DNA of 64,000 nucleotides from Franconibacter helveticus LMG 23732 (GTDB lineage: Bacteria; Pseudomonadota; Gammaproteobacteria; Enterobacterales; Enterobacteriaceae), in assembly GCF_000463115.2 (NCBI RefSeq), contig NZ_AWFX01000042.1, forward strand, positions 114,456 through 178,455, given 5' to 3'. A program made the translations under genes and the position numbers. Shown here in pieces: positions 61,773 through 64,000 of this stretch. Under the pieces are notes generated by a model. The model was not told where the DNA came from. It ran no database searches and saw only the letters and a program-made list of their open reading frames with translations. The stretch's first letter is position 1, and the number at the start of each line of letters is the position of its first letter.

Positions 61773-62257
61773 GCTTTGTCCTGTTTTTTGACGTGATAGC
61801 GAAAATCGCAACGCGGGGCGCCAGACATAATGGTGGTGGTGCGTTCCAGCTCAACCTCCGGCGCGTAGCCGACAATAAACTTGTCGTCGCGGGCGCAGGA
61901 AAGTAAGTGGCCTATCTCGCCAAGCCCCATCTCGTGGTACATCTCGGCGTAGCGGCAGCGCGTCACGTCGTAGTTATATTGCTGCTCGTCGCTGTCGATC
62001 ACTTTCACATCCAGCGCGTTATCTTTTTCCCACAGGTATTGCAGGGCGACGAAGCTTTGCAGGTTCGCTCCCTGCGGCTCTGCGGCGGCGAAGTCGCGCC
62101 CGGCCTGAATAGCCGCTTGCTCGATGGCTTCGCCGATAATGGCCTGCGCGCGCGCTTTGCCTATTTCGCGCGCCATCACGTCGTAAATGGGTTTGATAAT
62201 TTCCGCTTCGATGCGGCGGCGGGCCAGAATGCCCATATTGTTATTGTCACAGCTCAT
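61769..62257 (-). CDS. L-2-amino-thiazoline-4-carboxylic acid hydrolase family protein
   Basis: A 162-residue protein of the ATC-hydrolase family: NNMGILARRRIEAEIIKPIYDVMAREIG at the N-terminus, then YDVTRCRYAEMYHEMGLGEIGHLLSCARDDKFIVGY, with conserved Cys, Arg and Glu. Pseudomonas AtcB opens the thiazoline ring of ATC to a carbamoyl-cysteine, which AtcC-type enzymes hydrolyse to L-cysteine. Here it sits between the binding-protein gene and the carbamoylase gene. ATG at 62257 is preferred to a GTG three bases upstream, since GAGTGAGG lies at good spacing. Confidence 0.8.
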   Translation of the reverse strand: MSCDNNNMGILARRRIEAEIIKPIYDVMAREIGKARAQAIIGEAIEQAAIQAGRDFAAAEPQGANLQSFVALQYLWEKDNALDVKVIDSDEQQYNYDVTRCRYAEMYHEMGLGEIGHLLSCARDDKFIVGYAPEVELERTTTIMSGAPRCDFRYHVKKQDKA

Positions 62258-62274
62258 CACATTGCCTCACTCAG

Positions 62275-63432
62275 TTACTGCTTCGCGCCGCCCAGTACGG
62301 TCTGCGGCTGCCACTTGCCATCCACCACTTTGTAGACGGTGAAGCTCGGGTTTTTCAGATTGCCTTCTTTATCGAAAGCGATGCTGCCGGTTACGCCGCT
62401 GTAGTTAATGGCGCGCAGGGCGGGCAGGTAATCGCTGGCCTCGACGGAATCGGCTTTTTGCATGGCGGCGACCAGCACGCGGGTGGCGTCGTAGGCGAAC
62501 GGCGCGTGCAGCTCAATGCTGTGACCCCAGCGCGCCTGGTATGCGTCGGCAAACGCTTTGCCCCCGGGCATCTGCTCTACCGGCAGGCCTGGCTCCAGCG
62601 CCACCACGCCTTCGCCCTCTTTTTGCGCGAGCTTCAGGAAGGTCTGGCTGACGAAGCCGCCTGCGCCCATCAGGGTGGCGTTAATGCCGAGCTGCTTAAT
62701 GCGGCGGGCGAGCGGGGCGGCCTGGCTGTCCACGCCGCCAAAGAAAATCAGGTCCGGGTTTTTGCTGCGAATGGCGGTCAGCACGGCGCTGAAATCCACG
62801 GTTTTTTCATCCACGTACTGGCGATCGATGGTCTTAACGCCCTGGCTTTCCAGCGACCTGATAAATTCATCCGCCAGCCCCTGGCCGAATGCGGTGCGGT
62901 CATCGATTACCGCAATGCGTTTGGCTTTCAGCTGTTGCACGGCGTACTGGCCGGCATAGTTGCCGCCGTCGTCATCGTGGCCCATCACGCGAAAACTGGT
63001 GTCGAAACCCTGCTTAGTGTAAGCGTGGCCGGTGGCGACCGGGGCGACCTGCGCAATGCCCGCGTCATGATAAATGCGCGCCGCCGGAATGCTGGTGCCG
63101 GTGTTCCAGTGGCCCACCACCCCCGCCACGCCGTTATCCACCAGACGCTGCGCTACCGCGACCGCTGTGCGCGGGTCGGACTGATCGTCTTCTGATTCCA
63201 GCTTAAACGTCACCGCTTTGCCGCCGATGGTCAGGTGCTGTTTGTTGATGTCGTCAATGGCGAGCTGCGCGCCGTTTTCCAGATCTTTGCCGATACGGGC
63301 GGAAGGGCCGGTCAGCGGGCCGGCGAGACCGATAACCACGGTTTCGCTCTGCGCGGCGAAACCGGACGCGCAGGAGAAAAGACCGGTAAGCAGAAGGGCG
63401 GTGTGCAGTGCTCTTGTTTTCATGGTGTGCAT
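62275..63432 (-). CDS. Branched-chain-type ABC binding protein (LivK-like)
   Basis: A 385-residue periplasmic binding protein with a signal peptide ending GFAAQS. LivJ/LivK-type blocks GLAGPLTGPSARIGKDLENGAQLAIDDIN and GHWNTGTSIPAARIYHDAGI are seen. Relatives bind amino acids, amides and heterocycles. Downstream enzymes suggest a thiazoline, carbamoyl-amino acid or related ligand, not leucine. ATG at 63432 follows AGGGAAA. Confidence 0.87.
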   Translation of the reverse strand: MHTMKTRALHTALLLTGLFSCASGFAAQSETVVIGLAGPLTGPSARIGKDLENGAQLAIDDINKQHLTIGGKAVTFKLESEDDQSDPRTAVAVAQRLVDNGVAGVVGHWNTGTSIPAARIYHDAGIAQVAPVATGHAYTKQGFDTSFRVMGHDDDGGNYAGQYAVQQLKAKRIAVIDDRTAFGQGLADEFIRSLESQGVKTIDRQYVDEKTVDFSAVLTAIRSKNPDLIFFGGVDSQAAPLARRIKQLGINATLMGAGGFVSQTFLKLAQKEGEGVVALEPGLPVEQMPGGKAFADAYQARWGHSIELHAPFAYDATRVLVAAMQKADSVEASDYLPALRAINYSGVTGSIAFDKEGNLKNPSFTVYKVVDGKWQPQTVLGGAKQ

Positions 63433-63451
63433 AGAATTTCCCTGGTGTTGG

Positions 63452-64000
63452 TTAAACGGGCGCTTCGCCCAGATAAATGTGTTGAATAGCGTCGTCATTG
63501 AGCAGCGCCGCAGAGGGGCCGCTGTGTACCAGATTGCCGCTGTCCATGACCCACGCGTGGTCGGTCACTTGCAGCGCCAGCCTGGCGTTTTGTTCTATCA
63601 GCAGCAGCGTGACCTGCGCTGCGCGAAGCCGTGAAATAACGCTGAAAACCTGTTCGACCATAACGGGAGCCAGGCCCATTGAGGGTTCGTCGAGGATCAG
63701 CAGGCGCGGCTTGCTGAGTAGCGCGCGATTAAGCGCCAGCAGCTGCTGCTCGCCGCCGGAAAGCAGGCCCGCCAGCTGGTTCTGACGCTCCGCGAGGCGG
63801 GGGAATTGCTGGAAGATGTCGTCGATTTCCCGCGCGACCGTGACGTTGTCACGCCTGAGCCACGCGCCCATGCGCAGGTTTTCCATCACGGTAAGGCGAT
63901 GAAAAATGCCGCGGCCTTCCGGCACCATCACAATGCCGTCGCGCAGCAGCGCTTCCGGGCTACGCTTTTTAATGGACCGCCCCTGATAGCGGATTTCGCC
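63452..64000 (-). CDS. LivF-type ABC ATPase, 5' end cut by window
   Basis: The frame is open to base 64000, so the N-terminus with Walker A is outside. Visible are the Q-loop-following block MVPEGRGIFHRLTVMENLRMGA, the signature LSGGEQQLLALNRALL, Walker B LLILDEPSMGLAP, LLLIEQNARLAL and YLGEAPV at the end. This is LivF of a branched-chain-type transporter. Its partners LivH/LivM/LivG probably lie beyond the window, upstream in the same operon. The binding-protein gene follows 19 bases after its stop. Confidence 0.9.
   Translation of the reverse strand, partial: GEIRYQGRSIKKRSPEALLRDGIVMVPEGRGIFHRLTVMENLRMGAWLRRDNVTVAREIDDIFQQFPRLAERQNQLAGLLSGGEQQLLALNRALLSKPRLLILDEPSMGLAPVMVEQVFSVISRLRAAQVTLLLIEQNARLALQVTDHAWVMDSGNLVHSGPSAALLNDDAIQHIYLGEAPV

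Overview
The window reads as chromosome from a high-GC member of the Enterobacteriaceae. Its backbone follows the Escherichia coli 32-33 min order (ydcY, ydcZ, mnaT, curA, mcbR-like, yncD/pqqU, yncE, ansP, yncG, pptA, nhoA), and the products of these genes are recognisable residue by residue. Several metabolic islands absent from that stretch of E. coli are threaded between the backbone genes. Genus is not decided by the sequence alone; a Cronobacter/Franconibacter/Kosakonia/Enterobacter-type genome would fit. I see no tRNA, rRNA, CRISPR array, prophage or insertion sequence.

Layout. 0-4 kb: 3'-truncated cigR-like gene, alpha/beta hydrolase, YbhC/PemB-type pectinesterase lipoprotein, aldehyde dehydrogenase. 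4-11 kb: srfABC operon (P-loop protein, actin/Hsp70-like ATPase, membrane-anchored partner). 11-20 kb: DppA-like binding protein, ydcY, a 3-hydroxyisobutyrate-dehydrogenase-like gene, ydcZ-mnaT, XRE-cupin regulator, curA, an M20-fold protein that has lost its metal ligands, and a GntR regulator. 20-25 kb: chemoreceptor, SDR, trehalose-synthase-like GH13. 25-29 kb: shikimate/quinate-to-protocatechuate operon (QuiC-type dehydratase, MFS importer, shikimate dehydrogenase). 29-36 kb: SRPBCC/LysR divergent pair, an unknown two-helix membrane protein, PQQ receptor pqqU with yncE and a Fur box, and an MFS exporter. 36-41.5 kb: an HdeD-like membrane domain fused to a Cys/His peptidase-like domain, then a taurine-type importer plus TauD-type dioxygenase. 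41.8-50 kb: ansP, nitroreductase, DHDPS-family lyase, small P-loop kinase, and the lipid A operon eptA-basR-basS with a clear PmrA box. 49.5-52 kb: yncG, pptA and norR without norVW beside it.

52-57.6 kb looks like a purine salvage/catabolism locus. An NMT1-type ABC importer is co-transcribed with an 8-oxoguanine-deaminase-like enzyme and faces a 2-oxoglutarate/Fe(II) oxygenase gene. The importer's leader holds a two-stem structure that I propose is an NMT1-motif (xanthine) riboswitch. 57.6-60.5 kb: katN-yciE stress genes and nhoA. 60.5-64 kb: an operon with a branched-chain-type ABC importer, an L-2-amino-thiazoline-4-carboxylate-hydrolase-family protein and an N-carbamoyl-amino-acid hydrolase. 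These two enzyme types together convert a thiazoline to L-cysteine in Pseudomonas.

The most rewarding places to look are the candidate xanthine riboswitch at 56.1 kb, the thiazoline/carbamoylase operon at 60.5-64 kb, the HdeD-peptidase fusion at 36.6 kb, norR with a perfect palindrome over its ribosome binding site at 50.5 kb, and the degenerate M20 protein at 17 kb.
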